This document shows positions 1 to 9,177 of a stretch of 58,168 nt of DNA, one piece after another. The position numbers were made by a program, and so were the translations under genes. Position 1 is the stretch's first letter. Each line of letters opens with the position of its first letter. The notes beneath the pieces are model-generated. The model was not told where the DNA came from, made no database searches, and saw nothing but the letters and a program-made list of their open reading frames with translations. This stretch comes from Flavobacteriaceae bacterium UBA4022 (GTDB lineage: Bacteria > Bacteroidota > Bacteroidia > Flavobacteriales > Flavobacteriaceae): assembly GCA_002384055.1 (NCBI GenBank), contig DGAU01000029.1, forward strand, positions 19,642-77,809, read 5' to 3'.

Positions 1-485
1 TTCCCTAAATGGCTAACCCCATAGACATCAAGACCAGACACAACAGCGGCTTCTGTCCTATTATCAAACGGGACCACAAGACCCTTGCAACCTTGCTTTT
101 TGGCTTGTAATGCCATAGAAAGGACCCCATTTATGGGACGCAATGAGCCATCGAGGGATAATTCACCCATAATGATATGGTCTTCCAAAAACGGTATTGG
201 TTTGATCTGCTGACTCGCCACCAACACACCTATAGCTAATGGCAGGTCATAGGCAGCTCCTTCCTTAGGCAGGTCTGCAGGGGCCATATTGATGGTCAAT
301 CGCTTGCCTGGAATACGGTATCCGTAGTGCGCTAAAGCCGCAGCGATCCGGTAACTACTCTCACGTATGGCATGATTGGCCATACCAACAAGATGATATC
401 CCACGCCAAGGGCACAATGCACCTCGATCACCACCTTGGTGGCTTCTATACCCTGAACGGCACTCCCATAAATTTTTATCAGCAT
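1..485 (-). CDS. YifB/ComM-family Mg-chelatase-like AAA+ ATPase, N-terminal part (runs off the window)
   Basis: Reading the minus strand from an ATG at 485 gives a continuous frame to the window edge, about 161 residues (MLIKIYGSAVQGIEATKVVI...). It shows the N-terminal ChlI/Lon-like domain of the YifB/ComM family: 'EVHCALGVGYHLVGMANHA', 'INMAPADLPKEGAAYDLPLA' and 'GELSLDGSLRPINGVL' are the family's conserved blocks. The AAA+ Walker motifs would lie beyond the edge. In Proteobacteria ComM is a hexameric helicase helping branch migration during natural transformation; in Bacteroidota the role is inferred only. A TACCTTTG element (minus strand, 512-519) lies about 26 bases upstream of the start. 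Partial only because of the window edge. Confidence 0.9.
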   Translation of the reverse strand, partial: MLIKIYGSAVQGIEATKVVIEVHCALGVGYHLVGMANHAIRESSYRIAAALAHYGYRIPGKRLTINMAPADLPKEGAAYDLPLAIGVLVASQQIKPIPFLEDHIIMGELSLDGSLRPINGVLSMALQAKKQGCKGLVVPFDNRTEAAVVSGLDVYGVSHLG

Positions 486-511
486 AACAGCATTCAAAAA
501 AGGGGACGTCC

Positions 512-519
512 CAAAGGTA
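512..519 (-). promoter_or_regulatory. -7 promoter element upstream of the YifB-like gene
   Basis: The minus strand reads TACCTTTG, an exact match to the Bacteroidota -7 consensus TAnnTTTG, 26 bases upstream of the ATG at 485. I see no clear TTG (-33) at the expected spacing, so this rests on one box and its position. Confidence 0.4.
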
Positions 520-567
520 AATGGCCCCACTAGATCATCCTAAGGACTATGGGTCCTACACATAAAA

Positions 568-597
568 ACACCGGATCATTTATAAATGATCCGGTGT
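568..597 (-). terminator. Rho-independent terminator after pgi
   Basis: The arms 568-582 and 583-597 form a perfect 15+15 inverted repeat (ACACCGGATCATTTA and its complement). On the minus strand it is followed by GTTTTTATG, giving a U-rich tail. It lies 27 bases past the pgi stop codon and separates the pfkA-gap-kinase-pgi operon from the YifB-like gene. Confidence 0.85.
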
Positions 598-623
598 CAT
601 GAAGCACTGTATGATGTGTGAAT

Positions 624-2189
624 TTAGGACTTAATATGGGTCAACAAAGCCGCTGTAGATGGGTTGTTAATACTTGAAGTATCACTTGACTCAATTACAT
701 TTAATACATTTACTGCTAAGTTTTTACCTAACTCTACACCCCACTGATCATAGCTGAATATATTCCACACAACACCCTGTACAAATAACTTATGCTCGTA
801 CAAAGCAATCAAGCCCCCAAGGCTGTGCGGGGTCAACTTATCGATGAGCAATGTGTTGGTCGGTTTATTGCCCGTAAACACGCGGTAAGGACTGTCCATG
901 GTTTGCCCTTGCGTCCCTTGCATGAGCGCCTCGGTTTGGGCAATACAATTGGCCATTAATTTGTTTTGATGGTCCTGTTGTCCGTACAAAGACGTTTTGA
1001 AGGCGATAAAATCGGCAGGAATCAACTTAGTCCCCTGGTGAATGAGTTGAAAAAATGCATGCTGTGCATTCGTTCCGGTGCTGCCCCAGACCACTGTACC
1101 CGTTTGGTATGTGACTGGATCCCCGTTGCGGTCTACAGACTTGCCATTGCTTTCCATAATCCCCTGCTGGAGGTATGCCACAAACTTATTAAGATATTGG
1201 CTGTAAGGCACCACGCATTCGGTCTGCGCGCCATAAAAATTATTGTACCAGACCGAAATCAGCGCCATAAGCACAGGTAAATTATGCTCGAATGGCGTAC
1301 TTGCAAAGTGCTCGTCCATCTCATGAGCGCCTTGGAGAAGGTCTTCAAAATGATCATAGCCTACTGCCAAGGCAATTGAAAGTCCAACAGCACTCCACAA
1401 TGAAAAACGGCCACCTACCCAATCCCACATGGGGAATACCACAGCCGGGTCAATGCCAAAATCACGAACTGCATCTCCATTGGTAGATACGGCTGCAAAA
1501 TGCTGACCGATAGCCGCCTCTGGCGCTTCTTGCAAAAACCATTCTCTTATGGTTTGGGCATTGGTAAGGGTTTCTTGAGTTGTAAAAGTTTTAGAAACGA
1601 TCACAAAAAGCGTTTGGTCTCTAGGCAAATCCTTGAGCTGGTGCATCACATGATCTCCATCGACATTACTCACAAAACGCAAGCTTAAGTGATTGTGGTA
1701 ATAACCAAGTGCCTCACAGACCATATCTGGCCCAAGATCACTTCCGCCGATACCGACATTGACCACATGGGTGATCGCCTTTCCACTGTAGCCTTTCCAC
1801 TGTCCCGAAATGACCTGGTCCGTAAAGGCCTTGATGCGCTCCAAAGTTTGGGCGACCTCTTCAGGCATAGCGGCAAAATTTCTGAGTGTGGTATGCCCGA
1901 CAGCCCGTTGTTCTGTTTCGTTTATAATAGCGCCACCAAACTGCGCCTGAATAGCCTCTTTTAATAGAACCTCTTCAGCCAAGGCCAATAACGCTTTTTT
2001 GGTTTGGGCCGAAACAAGGTTCTTGCTGTAATCCAAATAGAATGCCCCCGCTTGTGCACTAAACTCCTGGATCCGACCAGGCTCTTGCAAAAAAAGATCC
2101 TGCAAAGCGAGATCTTTTTGTTGTTGGTATTGCTGGCTCAAAGTACTCCAAGCTGCTGTATGTGTGGGATTTATCTTAGGTAAACTCAT
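624..2189 (-). CDS. pgi: Glucose-6-phosphate isomerase
   Basis: Interconverts glucose-6-phosphate and fructose-6-phosphate in the cytoplasm. The 521-residue protein carries the classical PGI motifs: the sugar-phosphate binding SIS region with 'VGIGGSDLGPDM' (about 145-156), 'DWVGGRFSLWSAVGLS' (256-271), the catalytic Glu346 in 'GIMESNGKSVDRNG', the His in 'NAQHAFFQLIHQG', and the C-terminal signature 'GLIALYEHKLFVQGVVW' followed by 'QWGVELGK' with the active-site Lys. It is slightly shorter than the usual ~545-550 residues but every block is present. The ATG overlaps the stop of the upstream sugar kinase by 4 bases (ATGA), so the two are translationally coupled. It is last in the pfkA-gap-kinase-pgi operon and is followed by a strong hairpin terminator. 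Confidence 0.97.
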   Translation of the reverse strand: MSLPKINPTHTAAWSTLSQQYQQQKDLALQDLFLQEPGRIQEFSAQAGAFYLDYSKNLVSAQTKKALLALAEEVLLKEAIQAQFGGAIINETEQRAVGHTTLRNFAAMPEEVAQTLERIKAFTDQVISGQWKGYSGKAITHVVNVGIGGSDLGPDMVCEALGYYHNHLSLRFVSNVDGDHVMHQLKDLPRDQTLFVIVSKTFTTQETLTNAQTIREWFLQEAPEAAIGQHFAAVSTNGDAVRDFGIDPAVVFPMWDWVGGRFSLWSAVGLSIALAVGYDHFEDLLQGAHEMDEHFASTPFEHNLPVLMALISVWYNNFYGAQTECVVPYSQYLNKFVAYLQQGIMESNGKSVDRNGDPVTYQTGTVVWGSTGTNAQHAFFQLIHQGTKLIPADFIAFKTSLYGQQDHQNKLMANCIAQTEALMQGTQGQTMDSPYRVFTGNKPTNTLLIDKLTPHSLGGLIALYEHKLFVQGVVWNIFSYDQWGVELGKNLAVNVLNVIESSDTSSINNPSTAALLTHIKS

Positions 2190-3055
2190 GATGAGGTGTT
2201 TTGATTGAGTCGATGCGCTCTGTAATAGTCAACAAGACCATCAATTGGTCGGCGTATGATTTTACCCAGGGTTAGCTGATATGGCATCATGGCATTACGG
2301 ATCATTTCCTCAGAAAAATGAGCAATTGAGCCGATAAAATGAATCGGGACATTCTGCGCTTCCTTATAACACAATACGCGATACTCGATAAAACGCTTCA
2401 TGCCATCCGAAATTAATTGATAAAAATAGCCATTGACTTCTTGGGCCGTAAAAATAAATTCAGCAAAAGAGGCCAAATAGGTATTCGGATTGGCGCGTTG
2501 ATACAAATTGAGTTTGATCTCATCAGCATCCAAATTGAAACGCTTTTCAAAGGACCGCATAATAGGCTCTGGCATCTTTTGATAATAATAATCGCGGATC
2601 AGACGCTTGCCGAAATAATTACCACTGGCCTCGTCCATTAATATGTACCCCAAAGAGGGTACTATATTATGGATTTTTTCGCCATCAAAATAACAGCTAT
2701 TTGATCCGGTACCAAGAATACAAACGATCCCCGGCTCGTTGGTTGCGGCATAGACTGCAGCCAATAGATCTTCGTTGACGGTTACCTGTGCTTTGACAAA
2801 CAATCCCTTTAACACCTTTGTCAGAATCTCATTGGGTGTTTTGGTTCCGGCTCCAGCACCGTAAAAATCCAAATGTTCCACCGTATCGAAAATACCGGTC
2901 AATTCTGGATTCTCATTTATTCTGGCGATAAGCGCATCAAAAGGAATTACGGCAGGATTGAGCCCTCGGGTACGGGTGCGTACCAGAACTTCTCCCTTGT
3001 GGTCTAATAGGATCCAATCACATTTGGTCGATCCTCCGTCAGCAATTAAGGTCAT
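2186..3055 (-). CDS. BadF/BadG/BcrA/BcrD-family sugar kinase (N-acetylglucosamine kinase-like; glucokinase candidate)
   Basis: A 289-residue ASKHA-fold ATPase. The phosphate-1 loop is 'ADGGSTKCDWILLD' near the N-terminus; the phosphate-2 region is 'IVCILGTGSNSCYFDG', and a conserved 'MDEASGNYFGKRLI' follows. This family includes eukaryotic-type N-acetylglucosamine kinase and many Bacteroidota proteins annotated as such. It sits 3 bases downstream of gap and overlaps pgi by 4 bases, inside an operon made only of upper-glycolysis enzymes and next to a maltose phosphorylase cassette that releases free glucose. I infer that it phosphorylates glucose (or GlcNAc/glucosamine) to feed pgi. The kinase fold is secure; the substrate is not. 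Confidence 0.85.
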   Translation of the reverse strand: MTLIADGGSTKCDWILLDHKGEVLVRTRTRGLNPAVIPFDALIARINENPELTGIFDTVEHLDFYGAGAGTKTPNEILTKVLKGLFVKAQVTVNEDLLAAVYAATNEPGIVCILGTGSNSCYFDGEKIHNIVPSLGYILMDEASGNYFGKRLIRDYYYQKMPEPIMRSFEKRFNLDADEIKLNLYQRANPNTYLASFAEFIFTAQEVNGYFYQLISDGMKRFIEYRVLCYKEAQNVPIHFIGSIAHFSEEMIRNAMMPYQLTLGKIIRRPIDGLVDYYRAHRLNQNTSS

Positions 3056-3058
3056 GTC

Positions 3059-4054
3059 TTATAACTTGGCGATATGCGCCGCTAATTCAACTAACTTGGC
3101 CGAATAACCATATTCGTTATCGTACCAAGCGATGAGTTTAAAAAAATTGTCGTTTAAAGCTATCCCTGCTTCAGCATCGAAGTTACAAGTATGCGGGTTA
3201 CCCACATAATCCTGAGACACCACCATATCTTCGGTATAGCTGATCACTCCTTTATAAGCCCCTTCAGAAGCCTTTTTGAAGGCGTCTTTGATGGCTTGAT
3301 AACTGACTGATTTTTCTGTGCGCACGGTTAAGTCTACCACAGAAACATCTGCTGTAGGCACACGAAAAGCCATGCCCGTTAGTTTACCTGCCAACGACGG
3401 AATCACTTTGGTCACTGCTTTTGCAGCACCTGTAGAGGCAGGAATAATGTTAATCAATGAACTACGCCCCCCACGGAAATCCTTGCGAGAAGGTCCATCT
3501 ACTGTAAATTGTGTTGCCGTTGCTGCATGTACTGTGGTCATCAATCCTTCGACCAAGCCAAATTCATCATCAATCACTTTGGCCAGTGGTGCCAAACAGT
3601 TGGTCGTACAGGAGGCATTAGAAACCACTAAGTCGGTCGCTTTGACGTCTTTGTGATTCACGCCCATGACAAACATTGGGGCATCTGCAGACGGTGCAGA
3701 AACCACTACTTTACGTGCGCCCGCTTGAATGTGTCGGCTGGCCCCTTCAATACTGGTGAAGATACCGGTACAATCCATAATGATTTCAGCGCCGATATCG
3801 CCCCACTTAAGGTCTTCTGGATTGCGCTCTGCGGTAATTCGAATGGTTTTGCCATTGACCACCAAGTGCCCCCCGACAACTTCTACTGTTCCGTCGAAGT
3901 TTCCATGTACCGAGTCATATTTTAGTAAGTAGGCCAAGTGATCTACATCCAAAAGATCGTTGATGCCCACCACTGATACGTGATCTTGTGCTGCAGCTAT
4001 TCTAAAAGCAATTCTTCCAATTCGGCCAAAGCCATTAATTCCAATTTTTGTCAT
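3059..4054 (-). CDS. gap: Type I glyceraldehyde-3-phosphate dehydrogenase
   Basis: Oxidises glyceraldehyde-3-phosphate to 1,3-bisphosphoglycerate with NAD. The 331-residue protein has the Rossmann start 'KIGINGFGRIGR', an Asp in 'GINDLLD' (about residue 33) that is typical of NAD-specific enzymes, the catalytic Cys149 in 'SNASCTTNCLAPL', the His partner in 'TVHAATATQ' and the C-terminal 'WYDNEYGYSAKLVEL'. It is full length. It lies 15 bases after pfkA and 3 bases before the sugar kinase, clearly within one operon. Finding gap with pfkA and pgi in one transcription unit points to a glycolytic rather than gluconeogenic isoform, although flavobacteria often carry more than one gap gene. Confidence 0.97.
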   Translation of the reverse strand: MTKIGINGFGRIGRIAFRIAAAQDHVSVVGINDLLDVDHLAYLLKYDSVHGNFDGTVEVVGGHLVVNGKTIRITAERNPEDLKWGDIGAEIIMDCTGIFTSIEGASRHIQAGARKVVVSAPSADAPMFVMGVNHKDVKATDLVVSNASCTTNCLAPLAKVIDDEFGLVEGLMTTVHAATATQFTVDGPSRKDFRGGRSSLINIIPASTGAAKAVTKVIPSLAGKLTGMAFRVPTADVSVVDLTVRTEKSVSYQAIKDAFKKASEGAYKGVISYTEDMVVSQDYVGNPHTCNFDAEAGIALNDNFFKLIAWYDNEYGYSAKLVELAAHIAKL

Positions 4055-4069
4055 AATTTTTTTTAAGGT

Positions 4070-5056
4070 TTAGACAGAGGTTATGTCTGCCACGCGTATT
4101 AAATCTAAATCTATTTTAGCCTCCCCTTTGATCGCAATGTCAAAAGGCACATGTACTATTTTGTTATTGGCAATACCGATCATGATGCCTTTTAGTCCTG
4201 CTTTCAGGGCGTCTACAGCACCGACCCCTAAACGACTGGCCAACACGCGGTCAAAACAACTCGGAGAACCACCTCTTTGGATGTGCCCCAAGACCGTTAC
4301 TTTCACTTCGTAGTCGTCCAAATTTTCACGGACATAATCCGCTAATTCAAATATGTTTTTACCACTCTGATCACCCTCGGCCACCACAACGATACTGCTG
4401 GATTTCCCAGATTTCTTACTTCGCTTTAATGAGGTAATGAGTCGTTCACGGCCTAAGTCTTGCTCTGGTATAAGAATTTCTTCTGCGCCTGCACCGATAC
4501 CAGCATTGAGCGCAATGTCTCCTGCATCGCGGCCCATTACTTCGATCAAAAACAATCGGTTGTGTGAGTTGGCGGTGTCTCTAATTTTGTCAATGGCTTC
4601 AACTACGGTGTTCAACGCCGTATCATATCCCACTGTATAATCTGTGCCATTGATGTCATTGTCAATAGTGCCCGGAATTCCGACAATTGGAAAATTGTAT
4701 TCTTCCATAAAAACTTTGGCTCCGGTAAAGGTACCGTCGCCACCAATAACCACTAAGGCATCGATACCTGCATGAATCAAATGAGCATGGGCCTTTTGAC
4801 GGCCCTCTGGTGTATGAAAATCTTTGGACCGGGCAGATTTGAGCAGGGTACCGCCACGGTTAATGATGTTTTTCACAGAGCGTGGACCCATATCCTTAAA
4901 ATCGCCTTCGATAAGGCCTTGCAATCCGCGGAAAACACCGACACAGCGCAATTCATGATAAGCACAGGAGCGCACAACGGCACGAATGGCTGCATTCATA
5001 CCAGGGGCATCACCCCCAGAAGTTAAAACAGCAATTTTTTTGATTTTTTCATCCAT
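4070..5056 (-). CDS. pfkA: ATP-dependent 6-phosphofructokinase
   Basis: Phosphorylates fructose-6-phosphate to fructose-1,6-bisphosphate, the committed step of glycolysis. It shows 'VLTSGGDAPGMNAAIRA' at the N-terminus, 'VIGGDGTFTGA' (the Gly of GGDGT marks ATP rather than PPi use), the catalytic 'PGTIDNDINGTDYTVGYDTA', 'EVMGRDAGDIA' and 'HIQRGGSPS'. I chose the ATG at 5056 (328 residues, MDEKIKK...) over an in-frame TTG at 5065; a GGAAG stretch lies just upstream of the ATG. It is first in the operon pfkA-gap-kinase-pgi. A 20-bp near-perfect palindrome at 5103-5122 lies 46 bases upstream and is a likely operator. Confidence 0.96.
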   Translation of the reverse strand: MDEKIKKIAVLTSGGDAPGMNAAIRAVVRSCAYHELRCVGVFRGLQGLIEGDFKDMGPRSVKNIINRGGTLLKSARSKDFHTPEGRQKAHAHLIHAGIDALVVIGGDGTFTGAKVFMEEYNFPIVGIPGTIDNDINGTDYTVGYDTALNTVVEAIDKIRDTANSHNRLFLIEVMGRDAGDIALNAGIGAGAEEILIPEQDLGRERLITSLKRSKKSGKSSSIVVVAEGDQSGKNIFELADYVRENLDDYEVKVTVLGHIQRGGSPSCFDRVLASRLGVGAVDALKAGLKGIMIGIANNKIVHVPFDIAIKGEAKIDLDLIRVADITSV

Positions 5057-5102
5057 GACTTCCAAAATTAGATTTTAAATTTTACATAACAAACAGGAAA
5101 AC

Positions 5103-5122
5103 AATCGATAACGTTTTCGATT
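5103..5122. promoter_or_regulatory. Near-perfect 20-bp palindrome, probable LacI-type operator upstream of pfkA
   Basis: The sequence AATCGATAACGTTTTCGATT pairs at 9 of 10 positions around a central CG (only the T/T pair at position 7/14 is mismatched). The size, symmetry and central AACGTT resemble LacI/GalR-family operators. It lies in the 153-bp gap between the maltose cassette and pfkA. A degenerate -7 element (TTACTTTG, minus strand, 5132-5139) sits immediately upstream, so the dyad would fall at about +1 to +20 of the pfkA transcript, a position suited to repression. No LacI gene is in the window. The operator role is inference. Confidence 0.55.
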
Positions 5123-5209
5123 TCTTATTTACAAAGTAATTCTTTACAAAAGGGCCGTTTCCTTAACAAATCTGTATTTCTTTTCCTAAAACATTCATTT
5201 TAGGCGTTC

Positions 5210-6877
5210 CTATAACCCCTCAAGCAGCACCACTCTGCCGGGCTTAGAAATCATCACGGTGCTGGTCGGGCTTACCACGACCTCTTGCCGGGTATAAAAC
5301 TCAAACAGCACGGTTCCTGGCGAAAAGGTCGTCCCTACAAAGACTTCCAAATCCTGATCTTGGTCTGCATCGTTGGTCGCAATAGAGACCACCACCGCGT
5401 CCTGATAGGTACCATCGGTCAAATCGCGCGAAAACGTGTAAGGAATTTCGGCCCAAGCCTTATGTAATCCTGCGCCAATAGCGAAATGGCGGGCTCTGAA
5501 TTGCCCCAATTTTTGCCAATGTGCCTGAATTAATTTAGTCTCAGGATCATTTGCTAAGTCGTCCCAATTCATGAATGAACGCAGTGTGGCATCGCCTTGA
5601 GTTCCATCAATCATCAATGAGCGGGCACTTTCGTCACCATAATATATCTGGGCCGCGCCTGGGGCCATCAATAAACGCGTTGCTGTTTCATAAGGGTTGG
5701 TTCGGGGCGCATCGTAAGGCGAACCATCATCATGTGAGGTCATGAAATTGAGCGTGCTATAACCCTCCATCGGGCCATTGAGCAGTGTAGCATAATCCTG
5801 ATAAACCGAGTCCAGAGGTTGTTCTGCGGTCGTTTTGAGGTGGAAATTAATCAGTGCATCAAAACTGTTGTCAAAAAAAGTCTCCTTTTTGTCACCAAAA
5901 TCGTGCTCCTTGAGGTGATGAAGGTCATAAGAATACACCTCTCCCACCATATAAAAAGGGGTTTCGTCCAGACGCGATTCAGGGTGCGCGGCCTTCCACT
6001 GTTCGAATGCTCCAGCACAGACCGCCTTAAATTCTTGCCACACCGAAGCCTCGGTATGTTTGGCTGTATCAACTCTAAAGCCGTCAATACCATAATCGGT
6101 GACAAAGTCCGACAACCATTTCATGATGTAAAACCGTGGTGCTCTGGGATGACCCGTCCGCGCAAAAAATGCATCGAGCTCTTCCAGCTCTTGCGCATAA
6201 CGGCCTTCGGCTTTCCATTTCTCCACCAATTGTGGTGGCAGGTCTACGGATTGGTTGCTTTCGGTCAGCACATCGGGCAGGTTTTCGACCAAGTTACAAG
6301 CCGTGGTGCCGGCATAAGAATCAAATGTACAGGTAGGACCGCGGCGCACCCAGTCCTCTGGCCATATACCATCCAAAGGCGTTTCTGGGCCGTGGTGATT
6401 GATCACCGCATCAAACAAAATCCTAATGCCCCTTGCGTGCGCTGCTGTGACCATGGCCTCGAGTTCTTGTTCGGTGCCAAAGTTAGGGTCTAAGGCCGTC
6501 CAATCTTTGGCCCAGTATCCATGATAGCCATAGGTGAATCCAGTGCCTTCGTCTGTGCCCTCATGTATTTGCTCCACTAGAGGCGTTAACCAAATGGCAT
6601 GTACCCCAAGATCATCAAAATAACCTTCGTTTATTTTTTGGGTCACCCCTGCGATATCCCCGCCCTCAAAACCACGTAAAACCCCAGTCTCTTGGGTCCG
6701 ATCAAATGAGACATCATTGTCTGAGTTGCCATTGTTGAACCGATCGGTCAGCATGAAATAAACCGTTGCCCCCTCCCAATTGAAATATGAGGTTTGGTCC
6801 GTCGCTATGTCCGTGGTTGGCTTTTGTTGGCAGGCTGCCGCAAAAATCAAGAGCCATAAATATTTGTAGTAAGTCAT
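5210..6877 (-). CDS. Alpha-amylase family (GH13) lipoprotein
   Basis: A 555-residue glycoside hydrolase that should cleave alpha-1,4-glucans or maltodextrins at the cell envelope. The signal peptide ends in the lipobox 'FAAAC', with Cys16 as the lipidation site. The GH13 regions follow in order: 'ILFDAVINHHG' (region I, about 153-163), 'DGFRVDTAKHTE' with nucleophile Asp270, 'YMVGEVYSYD' with acid/base Glu313, and 'FMTSHDDGSPYD' with transition-state Asp383. A beta-sandwich C-terminal domain closes the protein. It is the last gene of the dsbD-pgmB-GH65-amylase run, 14 bases after GH65. Close relatives in Bacteroidota are SusA/SusG-like enzymes; which starch product it prefers cannot be read from the sequence. 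The acylated N-terminus places it at the periplasmic or outer face of an envelope membrane. Confidence 0.92.
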   Translation of the reverse strand: MTYYKYLWLLIFAAACQQKPTTDIATDQTSYFNWEGATVYFMLTDRFNNGNSDNDVSFDRTQETGVLRGFEGGDIAGVTQKINEGYFDDLGVHAIWLTPLVEQIHEGTDEGTGFTYGYHGYWAKDWTALDPNFGTEQELEAMVTAAHARGIRILFDAVINHHGPETPLDGIWPEDWVRRGPTCTFDSYAGTTACNLVENLPDVLTESNQSVDLPPQLVEKWKAEGRYAQELEELDAFFARTGHPRAPRFYIMKWLSDFVTDYGIDGFRVDTAKHTEASVWQEFKAVCAGAFEQWKAAHPESRLDETPFYMVGEVYSYDLHHLKEHDFGDKKETFFDNSFDALINFHLKTTAEQPLDSVYQDYATLLNGPMEGYSTLNFMTSHDDGSPYDAPRTNPYETATRLLMAPGAAQIYYGDESARSLMIDGTQGDATLRSFMNWDDLANDPETKLIQAHWQKLGQFRARHFAIGAGLHKAWAEIPYTFSRDLTDGTYQDAVVVSIATNDADQDQDLEVFVGTTFSPGTVLFEFYTRQEVVVSPTSTVMISKPGRVVLLEGL

Positions 6878-6891
6878 GATTTGTTTTGTTT

Positions 6892-9177
6892 TTAGGCCGA
6901 AACGGGAACAAGCTCCTGGTCTACCATAATGGTGCAGTCGGGTCCTTCTTCTAGGGTAACTCTTGTACCGCTTTGTTGCACCACAACCGATAAGACAGAG
7001 CCTCTGAAATTAATTTTAAAGCGGTAACGCGTCCACTGACTTGGGATTTTTGGATTGAACTGCAATTGATCGCCAACAACCCGCATGCCACCAAATCCTT
7101 CGACAATACTCATCCAGGTACCGGCCATGCTAGTGATGTGACAACCCTCGTGCACTTCTTTGTTATAATCGTCTAGGTCCAGGCGCGCCGTGCGGAGGTA
7201 AAAATCATAAGCCTGGTCCATCAAGCCTAAGCGGGCAGCCTGAATACTATGCACGCAAGACGAAAGCGAGGATTCATGTACCGTGAATGGTTCGTAATAC
7301 GCAAAATGCTTGGCCAACTCCTCTTGTGTAAATTGATCTTCAAAGAAATAAAACCCTTGTAAAACATCGGCCTGTTTGATATAAACTGAGCGCAGAATGC
7401 GGTCCCACGACCAATTTTGGTTGATCGGTCGCTGGGCAGGATCCAACGCCCTTACAGGAATTAATTCTTTGTCCAGAAAACCATCTTGCTGCAGGTATAA
7501 CCCGAGATCTTGGTCATAAGGCAGATACATGCCTTGAGCCACCGCGCTCCATTTCTGAATTTCTTCTGCACTTAATTGGGTCTTTTCAACAATGCGCTTG
7601 TGTTCTCTTGGTGTTTGCACAGCGGTGCGCTGCACCATTTCTTTGGCGTAAGTCAAGCACCACCGCGCGCTGTAATTGGTATAAAAATTATTGTTGACAT
7701 TGTTTTCGTACTCATTAGGCCCGGTAACCCCTAAAATAACGTATTGCTCTTTGGACTTGGCATAGGTCGCACGTTGCGCCCAAAAACGAGCGATTCCAAT
7801 GAGTACCTCTAGACCCATTTCGGGCATATAAGTTTGGTCGCCGGTGTAACGCTCGTAATTATAAATAGCAAAGGCTATGGCCCCATTGCGGTGAATTTCT
7901 TCGAAGGTGATCTCCCACTCGTTATGGCATTCTTCTCCATTCATGGTTACCATAGGATATAAGGCGGCACCACTATGGAAACCCAACTTTGCAGCATTTT
8001 CAATGGCGCGATCCAAATGCCTGTAACGATAAGTCAATAAATTCCTGGCGACTGCCTGATTTTTGGTGGCCATGTAAAATGGCAGGCAATAGGCTTCGGT
8101 ATCCCAATAAGTGCTCCCACCGTATTTTTCACCGGTAAAACCTTTGGGACCAATATTAAGGCGTGGGTCTTTCCCCAAATAAGTTTGATTGAGCTGAAAA
8201 ATGTTGAAACGGATGGCCTGTTGCGCCGACACATCCCCTTCGATGCCGATGTCTGCACGTTCCCAAATCTTTGCCCATGCATTTTCTTGATGCTGCAACA
8301 ATCCCTCAAACCCAAGAGCGCTGGCCCAATCCATGAGTTCTTGCGCTTTGGGCATCAGTTCATCCGCAGGCTGATACAGCCCTACGGTATAGCCCCCAAG
8401 TTTTTCCAAACGTAAGATTTGGCCTTGTCCGACAGTACAATTGTGGCTGAACCCTATTTTATGGGCGCTGCTCTGATCGGCTTCTTGAAGGCTCTGTTCT
8501 TGGTTATCGAGCCACAGTTGCGCCTGCATATAGGTGCACACCTCAAAACCTGTCTTAAGGGTCTTAGAGCGAATAAATGCCCTGCTCCCATTGGCTTGAA
8601 TACCTAAAGTCTCCCAAAAAGGGTCATCCCAATTACTGTCTTGATTTTTGATGCCGGCATCAATATACGGGCGGATTTGAATCTGTGCCGCGCGATTTAT
8701 GGGCGTCACCTCATAACGTATCGCGCCCAATTGATCTGGATCCAACATAAGCAAGCGCGTCGCGCTGATCTTGAGCTCTAGCCCATCGGCCAATACCATA
8801 TTGCAGGATCGGTTGTAAACCCCAGTTTTCATGTGGAGATCACGTCGAAACGACAAGACTTTTGCGGTCGCCAAATCGACTGTTTGATCATTGACTGCCA
8901 AGTCAATACCAATCCAATTTGGTGCATTAATGACTTTGGCGAAATACTCCGGATAACCATTTTTCCACCAGCCCACTTTGGTTTTGTCTGGATAGTAGAC
9001 CCCTGCCACATAGCTCCCCTGAAAAGTGGGGCCACTATAATGCTCTTCAAAATTAGCGCGCTGGCCCATAGCGCCATTGCCCAGACTAAATAAACTTTCT
9101 GAGGACATGACACGTTCTGCAGCAAAACCATCTTCGATGATGTGCCAAGGATCTGGTATGATATAAGCTGAGTTCAT
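6892..9177 (-). CDS. Glycoside hydrolase family 65, probable maltose phosphorylase
   Basis: Expected to split maltose with inorganic phosphate into glucose and beta-glucose-1-phosphate in the cytoplasm. The 761-residue length fits the family. The catalytic-acid motif is 'GVTGPNEYENNVNNNFYTN' with Glu489, which matches the form known from Lactobacillus maltose phosphorylase. The phosphate-site segment 'HESSLSSCVHSIQAARLG' and the (alpha/alpha)6-barrel motif 'YGGSTYWDTEAYCLPFY' are intact. There is no signal peptide. The ATG overlaps the pgmB stop by one base (TAATG), so it is coupled to the enzyme that uses its product. Kojibiose and trehalose phosphorylases share this fold, so maltose specificity is likely but not certain. 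Confidence 0.9.
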   Translation of the reverse strand: MNSAYIIPDPWHIIEDGFAAERVMSSESLFSLGNGAMGQRANFEEHYSGPTFQGSYVAGVYYPDKTKVGWWKNGYPEYFAKVINAPNWIGIDLAVNDQTVDLATAKVLSFRRDLHMKTGVYNRSCNMVLADGLELKISATRLLMLDPDQLGAIRYEVTPINRAAQIQIRPYIDAGIKNQDSNWDDPFWETLGIQANGSRAFIRSKTLKTGFEVCTYMQAQLWLDNQEQSLQEADQSSAHKIGFSHNCTVGQGQILRLEKLGGYTVGLYQPADELMPKAQELMDWASALGFEGLLQHQENAWAKIWERADIGIEGDVSAQQAIRFNIFQLNQTYLGKDPRLNIGPKGFTGEKYGGSTYWDTEAYCLPFYMATKNQAVARNLLTYRYRHLDRAIENAAKLGFHSGAALYPMVTMNGEECHNEWEITFEEIHRNGAIAFAIYNYERYTGDQTYMPEMGLEVLIGIARFWAQRATYAKSKEQYVILGVTGPNEYENNVNNNFYTNYSARWCLTYAKEMVQRTAVQTPREHKRIVEKTQLSAEEIQKWSAVAQGMYLPYDQDLGLYLQQDGFLDKELIPVRALDPAQRPINQNWSWDRILRSVYIKQADVLQGFYFFEDQFTQEELAKHFAYYEPFTVHESSLSSCVHSIQAARLGLMDQAYDFYLRTARLDLDDYNKEVHEGCHITSMAGTWMSIVEGFGGMRVVGDQLQFNPKIPSQWTRYRFKINFRGSVLSVVVQQSGTRVTLEEGPDCTIMVDQELVPVSA

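Noticed and set aside
5819..6493. A 224-codon open frame on the plus strand
   Set aside because: It lies antisense within the alpha-amylase gene, whose catalytic motifs are complete, and its translation has a basic, Cys/His-rich shadow composition with no recognisable domain.
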